Positions 8,774-17,658 of a stretch of 64,000 nucleotides of DNA are shown in pieces; the first letter of the stretch is position 1, and each line of letters opens with the position of its first letter. Both the position numbers and the translations under genes were made by a program. Source of the stretch: CAZWCE01 sp964632505 (GTDB taxonomy: Bacteria > Planctomycetota > Planctomycetia > Pirellulales > Thermoguttaceae); the NCBI GenBank assembly GCA_964632505.1, contig CAZWCE010000001.1, positions 372,001-436,000 on the forward strand. Reading direction: 5' to 3'. The notes under the pieces were generated by a model. That model worked only from the letters and a program-made list of their open reading frames with translations, was not told where the DNA came from and did no database searches.

Positions 8774-8908
8774 AAGAGTTATCGGAAAATCCTCAGGGAA
8801 AAATTGGGAAAGAGCTGTTGGGAATCACGAAGAAATCGGGGTGGACCCCCCTTTTTGTGTTGAAACAAAAAAATAAAATAAATAAAATGAGGTGCTTTGA
8901 TGAAGGAA

Positions 8909-11900
8909 TCAGAACCTCCAGGAGTCGGGGACCCAGCCACCCATTCTTCCCCAGAAGCCCACCTTTTCTTTTTCGCGTTTCTTTTTCGACGAGTTCCCTT
9001 CACTTTCCCCGGAGGAGGTCTCTCCTTCTTCCGATTGGTGTCCGATTTTTTGCTGCGCGAGGGTGTTCTGTGGGGCGGGGATGTACTTTGAGAGCAAACG
9101 CGGCCAATAGCCTTCGAGCAGTTCGAGTGAATCGGAAACCCGGTTCTTGTAGAATCGGAGATTCGCCACACTGATCAGCCGCATCAATTCCGTGCGTTCG
9201 GCATCGGTGAAGGCGAGGCGGTAGAGCTTCATTTGATCGATCCAGACCTTGCCCGGCCCCCGCAGATCGAGACGCAATCGCAGATCGCTCAGTCCGTTCA
9301 GGGGAAGATCGTCGAGCGGGACGACCACCGGATGCCAGCGAACGCCCTCGACCGGTTCGGTTTCGCGGCAGCGCTGGAGGATCGTCGGGCCGATGGCGGC
9401 GGTTCGCACCATCGGCTTCCCGCGGTGCGATCCCTGGAGGACCAATTGCAGCGGCAGCGCATTCGCTTCTTCGGGAATCCCCAACCAAGCGGAGATGAAC
9501 AAACGTCCCGTTTCGGTCGGCGGGAACGGGTCGCTGAAGACCCCCCCGCTCGGTCCGTCGCTGCTTAGCAAGAGGGAGCTGAGACCCTCGTGGCGATGTT
9601 CGCGGTCGAGTGCGGCGCGGCAGGCGGGATCGCCGTGCAGATTCCATCCCGGAATGAGCTGGTTCTCCGATTTGCTCTCGGACGATTCCATGACGATGTA
9701 CTCGAAGTCGCCGTTGTGGAGCCCTTCGTGAGCAATGCCGACGCGCGAGGCGGCGACCCGTTCGGCGAATTCGATCAGTTTGCGGTTCAGTCGGCCCCCG
9801 GCGGCACAAAACTCTTCCGGCAGACCGACCTCGAGGTTCAGGGCAGTCGCCCGAGGATCGGAAAGGGAAACCGCGACCAAATCATACGGCTTGAGACTGA
9901 CCTGCCAAGAAAGCTGATGGCCGTGCCTTCGAGGAGGATCGACGGCCCGGGTCCCACTGAGCTCCTCCAGACGGCATTTTTCCCGAACCTGAAACGTCAA
10001 TCGGGCACTGGTGGAATAAGGGGCGTCGTTGATCAGATAGATCCAGGTCTTTCCGTCGTGACGGGCTTGGCGCAGCGTCAACGGCTGAATCGATTCGTGC
10101 CTCGATTCCCCGGGATGGATGGTTTCGAACGGAACATCGGGCAACCGGCGGTAACCGGCCAACCATTCCCCATGGGCGTTTTCCTGCCCCATTGGAAGAA
10201 GTCGGCTTCCATCGAAGAAGATGCGGCAGTCGTGTCGGGCCAGGTGGTTCATGAAACGGCGGCGATTCTGCATTCCCGAGGGAACCGCCTGGGTGGAGAG
10301 GAACGCCAGTACCGGGCGGTAGGGGGATTGTTCCTCGAACGTCGTCAAACGGCTCTCTTTCGGCAGATGAAAGAACAGCGAGCCGGGGTAGGCAACGTTT
10401 CGGGCGAAGGCGGTTCCGACGCCCATTTGGTCCATTTCCAAGCGTGTGGAGGCTTCGGCGAGCGACCACATCGGTGCGACGCGCTCGGGATGCAACAGCA
10501 CCAATTTCCGATCGCGGAAGAGCGACAGATCGAACCCCAGGTAGAGCATCGCTTCGGAAAAATTGATCTTCCGTGGAAGCGAGGGGGCGAGTAATCGTTG
10601 GAGCAATTCGCCCTCGAACATATTCGCCCCGGCCAGGTAGAGGTTGGCGTCGTCGCGATGCTGGGCCAAGACCGCTTGCAATCGACGATAAAATCCGTAG
10701 AGTTCCCGGGCCCGCCACCGGAGCCATTCGTGCCGATATTCGTTCAGGAGTGCGTCCGCCCTCTGGGAGAATCGCCGGGGCCCTTCGGCAGCGAGGCGGA
10801 TGCCGGTATCGCGCTGGAATCTGGCGATCGTCACATCGTCCATCCCCCAGGAGGGCGGCGGGAGTTGTGCGTAACCGTCGGGGGAAAGTTGGATCGCCAG
10901 ACCATGAAACGAACGATGATGCGCGTAGCGACGGAGGCATTCCCGGGCGACTCGGAGCATCGCTTCTTGAACCCGGGGATGCAGCAGATTGTAATAGGCC
11001 GCCCTGCCGGAGGTGGAGGACGTCCGATCGCTGAGCGACTCGCCCTCGGGTCCGATCCAACGAAGACCGCGTTCGGAAGGCCATGGGTCGCCGGAGTGGG
11101 AAATTTCCGCTTCGAGTTCCGGCAGCGGGCTGCTGAAATCGAGCGCGCAGATGAGCGCCAATCCGCGGCGGTCGAACAATCGGGCCACCAGCTCGACGAC
11201 ATCCTTCCGTACCGGGTCCTCCCCTTGTCGCGCGAAGGCTCCGGAATCGTAGCGCGGCGTCGGCCGTACCAACTCGCTCGGGTACAGCGTGCTCCCGTCG
11301 GCCATCACCGAGAGCATCAGTCCTCCGTATCCGTGGCAATCGAGGTAGTCGGTCATTCGCGTGGCGGCCTGGTAGAAGGTTTGCCAGTCGTGCGCGCCGA
11401 TCGGCCCTTGCAGGCTCGGGACCTTTTCGGCGGAGAAGTTCTCGGCCAGGTAGGGACGGTGCATATACGCGCAGAAAAGTCGCCTCGGGGGATGCTGGAA
11501 CGCTTTGGGCAACCGATCAGGACTTCGATAGAGGCGGATCTTCCCGAACACGCACCGACGATCGTCGCGCTGATTGGTGATCAATATGATGGGGGCCTCC
11601 GACTTCGGCCAGAAGAGCATGCGGTGAATTTGCATGCCCGCGGTTTCCCGATGACCGAGAATACTTTCGGGGACGTCGACCCCCGAGTCGATCGAGATGG
11701 GCAAAAGCCCTCCCGCTGTGTTTGGTTCCAGAATGCTCACGCCGAACGTCTGCGGCAGATCGCCGGGATATTCGATCTCCAGCAAATACGGTTTGCCCGG
11801 GTTTTTGATCGGCAAGGTGTAGGCTTCCCACGGGGGGTGGTCGGCGTCGGCGGGGAGGCTGGCCATTTTGGCCAGCGGAGAATCATAGATCGTCAAATGT

Positions 11901-13327
11901 CCACTACTGAGAGGACCCTGCCAGAGTTTCTTCCACTGCTGCCACTGGTTGGTGGGATTGGCCATCTCGCCGATTCTTTCCGGCAGATTTTTCATCCGCG
12001 GTACCGGCATGTTCTCCCAATCGGGCATCTGCGGCACCTTCCATTCGGGCATCTTCGGAACGATCCGTTCCACGTTCGCCTTTCCGGCGAAGCGCTTCCA
12101 CCACTGGCGATTGGTCGTATCGATCCGCTCGACCAGTTTGCCGCGGAGGTCCACTCCCACCGGACGCGGTGTCGGTTCCTGTTCGGCCACCACCACGCAT
12201 TGGAACATCCGTTCGGCGAGCACGTCGTGGCGTTGTTTCCATCCCATCGAGGCCCGCAGGGGCTGGCGGGCGAAGGGAAGCCGTTTTCGCAGCGCGACGA
12301 TCACCTCGTAAACGCCTTCCTCATCGGGCATTTCCATCGAAACCGGTTGGGGAGGCAGTGGAATTTGCCGCCGGGAAAGATCGATGGTTTCTTCGTGGAC
12401 GACCGGCCCGCCGCGCGCCTTGCGAAGCGTGCAGTGGAGCTGAATGCCGTCGCGCAAAAGTCGGAGCGATTGTGAGTCGCCGGTGACCTTCTCGCTGGTC
12501 GAAGGGCCGTAGAGCGAAATATGCGGCATCGCCTCGAAAAGAAAAAGTGCGTTGGGGGCGAAAACCAAATGATCGCGGCCGGTGCGAATCCAGAGATCGT
12601 CACCAGGCAACCGACGCAACACGAGTTGATTCCCTTGGGAGTCCAGGGGGTAAATCACCGATTCACGAACCAGGTGCGAAAGCGCGATCTCCTTGCCGAA
12701 GCGATCGGACATCGAGGGGATCGTCTGCGAGTCGGCCGAGTTCGCCGAAACCGGTTTCGGGGCGTTTTCCTTGTCGGTGCTCCAGCGCATCCACAGCCGG
12801 GTCTGGTCGAGTTGGTGGGGATCGTCCGGGTCGATCGTGATTTGGAAACCGTCGAACGTTCGGGGACGATCTTGCCGAAACAGGACCTTGTTTCCCTCCA
12901 AATGCACTGCGCCGGGACATTGGGCATCGATGCCGAGCGGGACGAGTTCGGAGATCGTGCCGTGCCGGATTTCGATCGCTCCCTGCCACGCCCGCGGAGT
13001 GCCGCCGCCGAAAGTACAGGCCATCCGGATCACCCCCGGCGATGGGACGTCGTCATCGGGATTCTCCGTCGCGGGAGAGGGTTCCGGCTCCGGATGATGG
13101 TCGGGACGCGGCGTCGCGGCCACGCGAGGATAGGTCGCGACCGGGATGCCGGGGCCGTGCGACGGAACCCCGGGTCCATATTGGCCCGCGGTTGGACCAG
13201 CCGACGACAAAAGCATCAGCAGCGCCCACGCGACCACGTTCCGGCGGCATCGCCGGAAGACCGGCAGCGACCGTGGTGTCGGACCTCCCTGTCCGTGCAT
13301 ATGGATCCCTGTCAAAAAAAAATGCAA
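8909..13327 (-). CDS. Very large secreted protein with glycosidase-like central barrel
   Basis: This long product of 1,472 residues begins with a basic stretch and a signal peptide (NVVAWALLMLLSSAGPTAG, cleavage near TAGQY). An ATG nine codons in (MHGQGG, 13300) has AGGG just upstream and may be the true start. The region after the signal is proline-rich. Residues about 130-350 are beta-rich, and a stretch near 395-460 has a tandem pattern of PKMPEW/PQMPDW/PVPRM motifs. The central part around residues 600-1050 resembles the TIM barrel of the glycoside hydrolase 10-like family found in planctomycete exported proteins (LFCAYMHRPYLAENF, GYGGLMLSVMADGS, LALICALDFSSPLPEL, HHRSFHGLAIQL). The C-terminal part is beta-sandwich-like, with LLLSSDGPSGGVFSD, ending in a lysine-rich tail. 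Substrate and catalytic residues cannot be fixed. It is probably periplasmic or cell-surface. The nearest upstream element is the folded RNA at 13546-13660. Confidence 0.8.
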   Translation of the reverse strand: MHFFLTGIHMHGQGGPTPRSLPVFRRCRRNVVAWALLMLLSSAGPTAGQYGPGVPSHGPGIPVATYPRVAATPRPDHHPEPEPSPATENPDDDVPSPGVIRMACTFGGGTPRAWQGAIEIRHGTISELVPLGIDAQCPGAVHLEGNKVLFRQDRPRTFDGFQITIDPDDPHQLDQTRLWMRWSTDKENAPKPVSANSADSQTIPSMSDRFGKEIALSHLVRESVIYPLDSQGNQLVLRRLPGDDLWIRTGRDHLVFAPNALFLFEAMPHISLYGPSTSEKVTGDSQSLRLLRDGIQLHCTLRKARGGPVVHEETIDLSRRQIPLPPQPVSMEMPDEEGVYEVIVALRKRLPFARQPLRASMGWKQRHDVLAERMFQCVVVAEQEPTPRPVGVDLRGKLVERIDTTNRQWWKRFAGKANVERIVPKMPEWKVPQMPDWENMPVPRMKNLPERIGEMANPTNQWQQWKKLWQGPLSSGHLTIYDSPLAKMASLPADADHPPWEAYTLPIKNPGKPYLLEIEYPGDLPQTFGVSILEPNTAGGLLPISIDSGVDVPESILGHRETAGMQIHRMLFWPKSEAPIILITNQRDDRRCVFGKIRLYRSPDRLPKAFQHPPRRLFCAYMHRPYLAENFSAEKVPSLQGPIGAHDWQTFYQAATRMTDYLDCHGYGGLMLSVMADGSTLYPSELVRPTPRYDSGAFARQGEDPVRKDVVELVARLFDRRGLALICALDFSSPLPELEAEISHSGDPWPSERGLRWIGPEGESLSDRTSSTSGRAAYYNLLHPRVQEAMLRVARECLRRYAHHRSFHGLAIQLSPDGYAQLPPPSWGMDDVTIARFQRDTGIRLAAEGPRRFSQRADALLNEYRHEWLRWRARELYGFYRRLQAVLAQHRDDANLYLAGANMFEGELLQRLLAPSLPRKINFSEAMLYLGFDLSLFRDRKLVLLHPERVAPMWSLAEASTRLEMDQMGVGTAFARNVAYPGSLFFHLPKESRLTTFEEQSPYRPVLAFLSTQAVPSGMQNRRRFMNHLARHDCRIFFDGSRLLPMGQENAHGEWLAGYRRLPDVPFETIHPGESRHESIQPLTLRQARHDGKTWIYLINDAPYSTSARLTFQVREKCRLEELSGTRAVDPPRRHGHQLSWQVSLKPYDLVAVSLSDPRATALNLEVGLPEEFCAAGGRLNRKLIEFAERVAASRVGIAHEGLHNGDFEYIVMESSESKSENQLIPGWNLHGDPACRAALDREHRHEGLSSLLLSSDGPSGGVFSDPFPPTETGRLFISAWLGIPEEANALPLQLVLQGSHRGKPMVRTAAIGPTILQRCRETEPVEGVRWHPVVVPLDDLPLNGLSDLRLRLDLRGPGKVWIDQMKLYRLAFTDAERTELMRLISVANLRFYKNRVSDSLELLEGYWPRLLSKYIPAPQNTLAQQKIGHQSEEGETSSGESEGNSSKKKREKEKVGFWGRMGGWVPDSWRF

Positions 13328-13545
13328 TATGCTGTCGTCCGCCTTCCGACGGCGCGCATCTTCGGGTGAAACATCTCCGTCCTGAGATATTTCGAGACGT
13401 GAGATTATAGAAAAAAATCACAGAAAGCGGCTAGTCGAATTCGGGTGTTTTCGAGCCACCTGCCGGAGGTTTTGCTTGCGCTGAGACACTTTACGGAAGA
13501 TAGGAAGCGCAGCGGGAGGGTCGGGAGAAATCGGAGACAGCGCAC

Positions 13546-13593
13546 AAAAAAAAGCAGGCCGGAGCTTCCGGGGGTGGGGAAGAACCGACCTGC
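13546..13593 (-). terminator. Intrinsic terminator closing the folded RNA
   Basis: On the minus strand GCAGGTCGG (13593-13585) pairs with CCGGCCTGC (13562-13554) with one G-U pair. The loop itself contains a CTTCC/GGAAG helix. Eight consecutive U residues follow at 13553-13546. Confidence 0.75.
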
Positions 13594-13660
13594 TTCCTGG
13601 ACAGGCTCCGTGCGAGGGAAAAGGTGTCCGCCGGTGGGATTCGGCGGCTCGCACGCCTGT
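13546..13660 (-). ncRNA. Candidate folded RNA ending in an intrinsic terminator
   Basis: Three perfectly complementary arms nest here. ACAGGC 13601-13606 pairs with GCCTGT 13655-13660. GTGCGAG 13610-13616 pairs with CTCGCAC 13648-13654. CCGCCG 13628-13633 pairs with CGGCGG 13642-13647. On one side the outer helices are separated by bulges of 3 and 11 bases, giving 19 base pairs around an eight-base loop. On the minus strand this is followed at once by a second hairpin (13554-13593) and eight U residues, a textbook terminator. No open frame explains the pairing. It could be an independent small RNA or a regulatory leader for the large gene whose start lies about 220 bases further on. A 3' UTR element of the GH97 gene is less likely because another hairpin at 13823-13845 intervenes. 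Confidence 0.5.
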
Positions 13661-13822
13661 GTTGATTCGAAGCGATATTTTTTCACTCGGCCGTTTTCCG
13701 GCGGCGATTCCGGGAGTCTTGACGAAAACGAGAACGCAACTGGTCGAGCCTCCGGGACCCGGCGGGCGGGTCGCGACGGAACATGATCGAACCAGGGGGG
13801 GGAACGGTCCGGTTTACCAGCC

Positions 13823-13845
13823 AAAACTCCCGGAATGCCCGGGAG
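13823..13845 (-). terminator. Probable terminator of the GH97 gene
   Basis: The seven-base arms CTCCCGG and CCGGGAG are perfectly complementary around a five-base loop. On the minus strand the stem is followed by TTTTGG. It lies 212 bases downstream of the GH97 stop codon, so it may end that transcript. Confidence 0.45.
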
Positions 13846-14056
13846 AAAACTTGCCAGAACAATAGGGATATCGACGGGGTCGCCGGGGATATTCATCGAT
13901 TTGTGTTCTCGTGGCAGAACACGAAGGATTGGCAGCGTTTCGGTGTCCCGGAGAAGCCGATCAGCCGTCCGATCGCTTCCGACGCGAGCATCGGGCGCTA
14001 CCGTTACCGGCGGAGCAACCCGACCCCGCCGACAGCGGGTCCATCGGCGATTGCGT

Positions 14057-16036
14057 TCAATTCCCCGTCGGCAACCACTGGATGGCGAATCCTCCATGCG
14101 GGAGCATCTCGAGATCCACGCCGTCCAACGCCGTGACCGTCTTTTCGACGACCTGGAAATCACGCGGCCCTTCGCCGTCGGAGATCAGGAGCATGCGGTA
14201 CTTGCCCGGCCCGAGGAAATCGAGAGGGAACGCGACTTCCTTTCGCTGCTTTTCGCCGTTGATGCCGCCGAGATACCATGAATCTTCATGACGACGTGCC
14301 AGCACGGCCGATTTTCCGGGAAATCCGTCGATCAACGTGGTTTCGTGCCAGACGACCGGCACGTCGCGGAGGAATCGCTTCACCGGCTCCGGCTGGGCGC
14401 GGAATCCCTCGACGCTGTCGGCAAAATGCAGGAGCCCCGACTGGAAGATGACCGAGAGCGCCAGTTCATGGGCGTGGGTCGTGATGTGCGGATACTTGTT
14501 GTCGTGGAACATGACCGGCGTGTAGTCCATCGCCCCGACGACGTTCCTGGTGAACGGCAGAATCGTGTTGTGCTTGGGGGCCTTCCGGGAGTAGTCGGCG
14601 TTGAAGCTGTAGGCTTCGGCCCCGAAGACCGCCTCCATGGTCATCAGGTTCGGGTAGGTCCGCACCCAACCTCGCGGCACGGTGCATCCGTGGAAGTCGA
14701 CCAGCAGCTCGGCCTCGGCCGCGTCGGCGAGCATGTCTCGGTAGAGGGCCATCGCCGATTGCTTGTCGCTTTGGAAGAAATCGATCTTCACGCCCACCAC
14801 CCCCTTCTCTTGGAGTTTGGCGAACTCTTCCCGCCGCACCTCGGGAAGGTGCATGCGGTCGCGGGGAGCTTCGGTCACCGTGTTGTGGGGGCCGCCCGAA
14901 TTGTACCAGAGCAACACGCCGACGCCTTTTTCCCGAGCGTACTCAAGCACGTCGTCGACGTCGCCGTGCTGCATCATGTTCCAGTTGGCGTCGACGAGCG
15001 TGTATTCCCAGTCCATTTCGGCGGCCAGATCGACGAACTTTTTCAGTTTTCGGGCATCCCGCGGACTGGGGTGATCGGAGATCCAACTCCAGGAGACCCG
15101 GCCCGGGGCAATCCAATCGGTCTGCTCGAAGCGGTTCGGAGGATTCAGATGCGTCACGATGTTCGAGGTGACGACTTCTCCCAGATCGGGCGAGGTGATG
15201 ATGGTTCGCCATGGGGTGCTCATCGGCAGAGTGACCCGCGGTTCGGCCGAACCGACATGATTTCCTTCCCGGGGATCGGGAAAGCGGATGCGGTAAAGAT
15301 TGTTTTCGACTTTCGGCGCGATGCGCGTGCCGCAGTATTGTTCGCAGAGGCCCGCTTCGGTGATGAGCATCCAGGTGCCTTGCTTCGTTTGCAAGAGCAT
15401 CGGGAAGGCCCAGCCCTGTTCGCCGGGGGCCTTGGTACCGCTGGGGATGCCGTCGACGTAGAATCGTTCGTAGGCGGGAGTGTATTTCGAAATCTCATCG
15501 TAAGGTTGTGCCCAGAATCGACTTTCACGGGGAATCTGAAAGCCGGTCATCTCTTTGATGATTCGCAATTTCTCCTCCGGGTTCGACCGATCGTCGGGCA
15601 AGGGGAAGGAATACCGAAAGGCGACCCCCCGATTGAAGGTCGCGAAGTGGAGATCGATCTTCTTCCCCGATTCGGTGGCGAAATGCAAAATCAATGAACT
15701 ACGATGATCGCGGCACTCGATCTGCTTGCCTTGAGTCAGGGAATAGGTGATACTGGTGGTCCGAGGCCCCTCGGAGGCGAGGAATTCGAGATGATGCTCG
15801 AACCCGGCGTCTTCGCGGATGATGCCCAGCGGCGAGGGCTCGACGACGACTTCTCCACGGCAACGGACGAGGTAGGAGAGTTCCCCGCGTTCGGAAAGTT
15901 GCACGAAAAGTTGCACGTGGCCGTCGGGGGAATCGAGCGTCCAGGAATTCGGCGCCGCCGAAGCCGACTGCGCCGAGAACGAGCCGAAAAGAAGCGTTGA
16001 AAGGATAAACGCTGCGAAAAAAGGGAAATGTCGCAT
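14057..16036 (-). CDS. Glycoside hydrolase family 97 (alpha-galactosidase/alpha-glucosidase type), secreted
   Basis: GH97 enzymes remove alpha-linked glucose or galactose from oligosaccharides. With the start at MRHFPFFAAF (GGAG about 12 bases upstream) the protein has 659 residues and a signal peptide ending near SASAAPNS. The N-terminal beta-supersandwich spans roughly 25-270 (WTLDSPDGHVQLFVQL, ESRFWAQPYDEISKYTPAYE). The TIM barrel follows, with APGRVSWSWISDHPSPRD, DWEYTLVDANWNM, GVLLWYNSGG and GVKIDFFQSDKQ. The Asp in VKIDFF sits where retaining alpha-galactosidase-type members have their nucleophile, which favours that mechanism over the inverting SusB type. LLVDFHGCTVPRGWVRTYPN and the C-terminal beta domain complete the family. 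The gene stands alone and is followed by a candidate terminator at 13823. The natural glycan is unknown. Confidence 0.92.
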   Translation of the reverse strand: MRHFPFFAAFILSTLLFGSFSAQSASAAPNSWTLDSPDGHVQLFVQLSERGELSYLVRCRGEVVVEPSPLGIIREDAGFEHHLEFLASEGPRTTSITYSLTQGKQIECRDHRSSLILHFATESGKKIDLHFATFNRGVAFRYSFPLPDDRSNPEEKLRIIKEMTGFQIPRESRFWAQPYDEISKYTPAYERFYVDGIPSGTKAPGEQGWAFPMLLQTKQGTWMLITEAGLCEQYCGTRIAPKVENNLYRIRFPDPREGNHVGSAEPRVTLPMSTPWRTIITSPDLGEVVTSNIVTHLNPPNRFEQTDWIAPGRVSWSWISDHPSPRDARKLKKFVDLAAEMDWEYTLVDANWNMMQHGDVDDVLEYAREKGVGVLLWYNSGGPHNTVTEAPRDRMHLPEVRREEFAKLQEKGVVGVKIDFFQSDKQSAMALYRDMLADAAEAELLVDFHGCTVPRGWVRTYPNLMTMEAVFGAEAYSFNADYSRKAPKHNTILPFTRNVVGAMDYTPVMFHDNKYPHITTHAHELALSVIFQSGLLHFADSVEGFRAQPEPVKRFLRDVPVVWHETTLIDGFPGKSAVLARRHEDSWYLGGINGEKQRKEVAFPLDFLGPGKYRMLLISDGEGPRDFQVVEKTVTALDGVDLEMLPHGGFAIQWLPTGN

Positions 16037-16174
16037 CGGTTGTTTTCTCCAAGAATCTGCATGGAAACGTTGACAAACATGGAAACGGGAACTTCGTCCG
16101 GAGCGATGACATCGATCATCGATGGACTGATTCTGCACGGCTCGGGCGTTCGATCCGTGTTTACGGGAAGTGAT

Positions 16175-16180
16175 TATAAT
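16175..16180 (+). promoter_or_regulatory. -10 box for cutA
   Basis: A perfect TATAAT lies 35 bases before the cutA start codon, which would give a leader of about 30 bases. No good -35 hexamer is present at 16-18 bases upstream. Confidence 0.35.
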
Positions 16181-16215
16181 GAATCCGAATCCTTTCGAGA
16201 AGTAAGAGGGAAACG

Positions 16216-16557
16216 ATGCTGGACATCCAACACGTCGAAATCACGACTTCCTGCGGCTCTCAGCAGGAGGCGGAGAAAATCGCCACGCATTTGGTCGAGA
16301 ATCATTGGGCCGCCTGCGTCCAGATCCTCGGGCCGATGACGAGTATTTTTTGGTGGGAGAATCAGGTCGAGAAGGCCACGGAGTGGAAAGTCTCGGTGAA
16401 GACGCGCCGTTCGATGATCGGGCGCGTGAACTCGGCCATTCGTGAGATGCACTCTTACGAAGTCCCCGAGATCCTGGCGTTGGGCATCCTCGAAGGGAAC
16501 TCGGAATACATGAAGTGGTTCGACGAGGAACTCAATGAGATGAAAGAGGAGGAGTGA
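16216..16557 (+). CDS. cutA: CutA1-type divalent-ion tolerance protein
   Basis: The small cytoplasmic CutA1 proteins form very stable trimers and have been linked to copper tolerance, although their biochemical role is unsettled. The 113 residues match the family (about 105-115). Typical features are the ferredoxin-like N-terminal strand VEITTSCGSQQEAEKIATHL, the conserved WAACVQILGPMTSIFWWE, the strand TEWKVSVKTR and the conserved EVPEILALGILEGNSEYMKW. A tail NEMKEEE is charged. An AAGAGGG box precedes the ATG. The gene is divergent from GH97 and converges with the proline-rich exported-protein gene after 18 bases. Confidence 0.95.
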   Translation: MLDIQHVEITTSCGSQQEAEKIATHLVENHWAACVQILGPMTSIFWWENQVEKATEWKVSVKTRRSMIGRVNSAIREMHSYEVPEILALGILEGNSEYMKWFDEELNEMKEEE

Positions 16558-16575
16558 TCCCTTCGCCGATGCTTT

Positions 16576-17391
16576 TCATCGCCGCAACGGTGGCGAATCG
16601 CGATCTTCCCCGTTCGGCGGTTCGGAAAGCGGAATGCCGATCTCGGCCGCGGTCATGAGTGGTTTCGAGGGGGGGGCCTTCGAAGAGGGCCGCGAGACGG
16701 ACATGTCCTGTCGTGTCGCGGTTCGGTTCTGCCGGGAGCCCGTCGTCGGTGGAATTCGCCAGCGGTCGGGAATCACCTCCCGGTGCGGTCGTAGAACCGT
16801 CTTCTCGACCAGCCGATACCGGGTTCGCGGCTTGCTGAACGGGTTGAGCGAGTGCGACAGGTAAGGTTCCCATACTTTCACGATCTCCGGCGACCAGTAG
16901 ACGCGGAACGTCGCTTGGTGGTCGGGGGCGCTTCTCGCGGTGCCGAGGGCGGCTCCGGCACGCGACATGTCCTGCGGCGAATTGAGGTTTCCGATCGGCT
17001 GTTGCCGAACGCCGGGATAGCGGGCGTGATGCGATTGCGGTGCACGGTCAAGCGGCGCGGGAGCGAGGGGCGCCTGCAAACTCGGGGCGGCCGACGGAGT
17101 CGACGTGGGAGTCCGGCGTCCGATATTCGGAATTCGCGAAGGTTCGGGCAAGGGGGTCCGAGCTTGTGGAGGTTGGTTCCGAGAAACCGGGTTGGTCGCC
17201 GGCCTCCACGGTTGGAGCTGCCGCTGTTGACGCTGGTGTTCGAGCATCGTCTGGATCGACGAAGCGAGTTGAGCGTCGGTGGAATCGGGAGTCGCCGGCA
17301 GCAGCAGCATCCCCAAGAGCACTCCGAAACGGAATGCCGATCGGGACGATGCCAAGCGAGGGAAGCGAAGGAAACCAAGCATGGAAAACAC
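16576..17391 (-). CDS. Proline-rich exported protein, unknown function
   Basis: The 271-residue product has a signal peptide (FRFGVLLGMLLLPATP, cleavage near STDAQ). It continues with a glutamine- and proline-rich low-complexity region (residues 40-150) that is likely disordered. A more ordered block around residues 165-225 contains VYWSPEIVKVWEPYLSHS and RYRLVEKTVLRPHREVIPDR. The remainder is again basic and disordered. I do not recognise a named family. The ordered core and the signal peptide argue that the frame is real even though neighbouring frames are open too. Surface or periplasmic location is inferred. Confidence 0.6.
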   Translation of the reverse strand: MFSMLGFLRFPRLASSRSAFRFGVLLGMLLLPATPDSTDAQLASSIQTMLEHQRQQRQLQPWRPATNPVSRNQPPQARTPLPEPSRIPNIGRRTPTSTPSAAPSLQAPLAPAPLDRAPQSHHARYPGVRQQPIGNLNSPQDMSRAGAALGTARSAPDHQATFRVYWSPEIVKVWEPYLSHSLNPFSKPRTRYRLVEKTVLRPHREVIPDRWRIPPTTGSRQNRTATRQDMSVSRPSSKAPPSKPLMTAAEIGIPLSEPPNGEDRDSPPLRR

Positions 17392-17594
17392 CGGTAGAAA
17401 TAAGCGCGGGAAACGAGAAAGCGTCCATCTCGGCGAGGTTGCGCAGGATGCGGAATCTAGTGGAGATGGTGGGTCGGACGTTCCACAGTATCGGCCGCCC
17501 GTGAGACCGTCATGAGCGGCAATCCCCTATTTTTTCAGGATTTCCCCGATTGAAAGATTGTTGAATATGGGGCATCATGAGCGGTTGTGAGAGC

Positions 17595-17614
17595 CACAGC
17601 GCCGGGGCGCTGTG
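17595..17614. promoter_or_regulatory. 20-base perfect palindrome upstream of the HIT gene
   Basis: CACAGCGCC and GGCGCTGTG form a perfect inverted repeat around GG, 45 bases before the HIT-family start codon. As RNA it would be a strong leader hairpin; as DNA it could be an operator. There is no U-run behind it, so it is not a terminator. Confidence 0.4.
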
Positions 17615-17658
17615 TGCGGCCCGAAGAGGGTGTCCCTTCCGAGCGATAAGGAGAAAAA

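Noticed and set aside
8838..8860. Hairpin GGGG/CCCC followed by TTTTTG on the plus strand
   Set aside because: No plus-strand gene ends nearby and on the minus strand there is no U-run, so I did not call it a terminator.
9882..11339. 485-codon minus-strand frame overlapping the large secreted-protein gene
   Set aside because: Out-of-frame reading of the same strand; arginine-rich, no domain.
10598..12475. Long plus-strand frame (625 codons) inside the large secreted-protein gene
   Set aside because: Antisense shadow of the minus-strand gene: His/Arg/Gly-rich, no motif, no ribosome binding site.
13546..13660. SRP RNA as identity of the folded RNA
   Set aside because: A GGAAGCAG string is present, but the diagnostic GGAAGGAAGCAG arrangement and its closing helix are missing.
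13405..14163. 252-codon minus-strand frame covering the folded RNA region
   Set aside because: Serine/arginine-rich without domain or ribosome binding site, and it runs through two terminator hairpins.
16070..16100. TTGACA on the plus strand before cutA
   Set aside because: No -10 hexamer at 16-18 bases; the TATAAT at 16175 is too far away.
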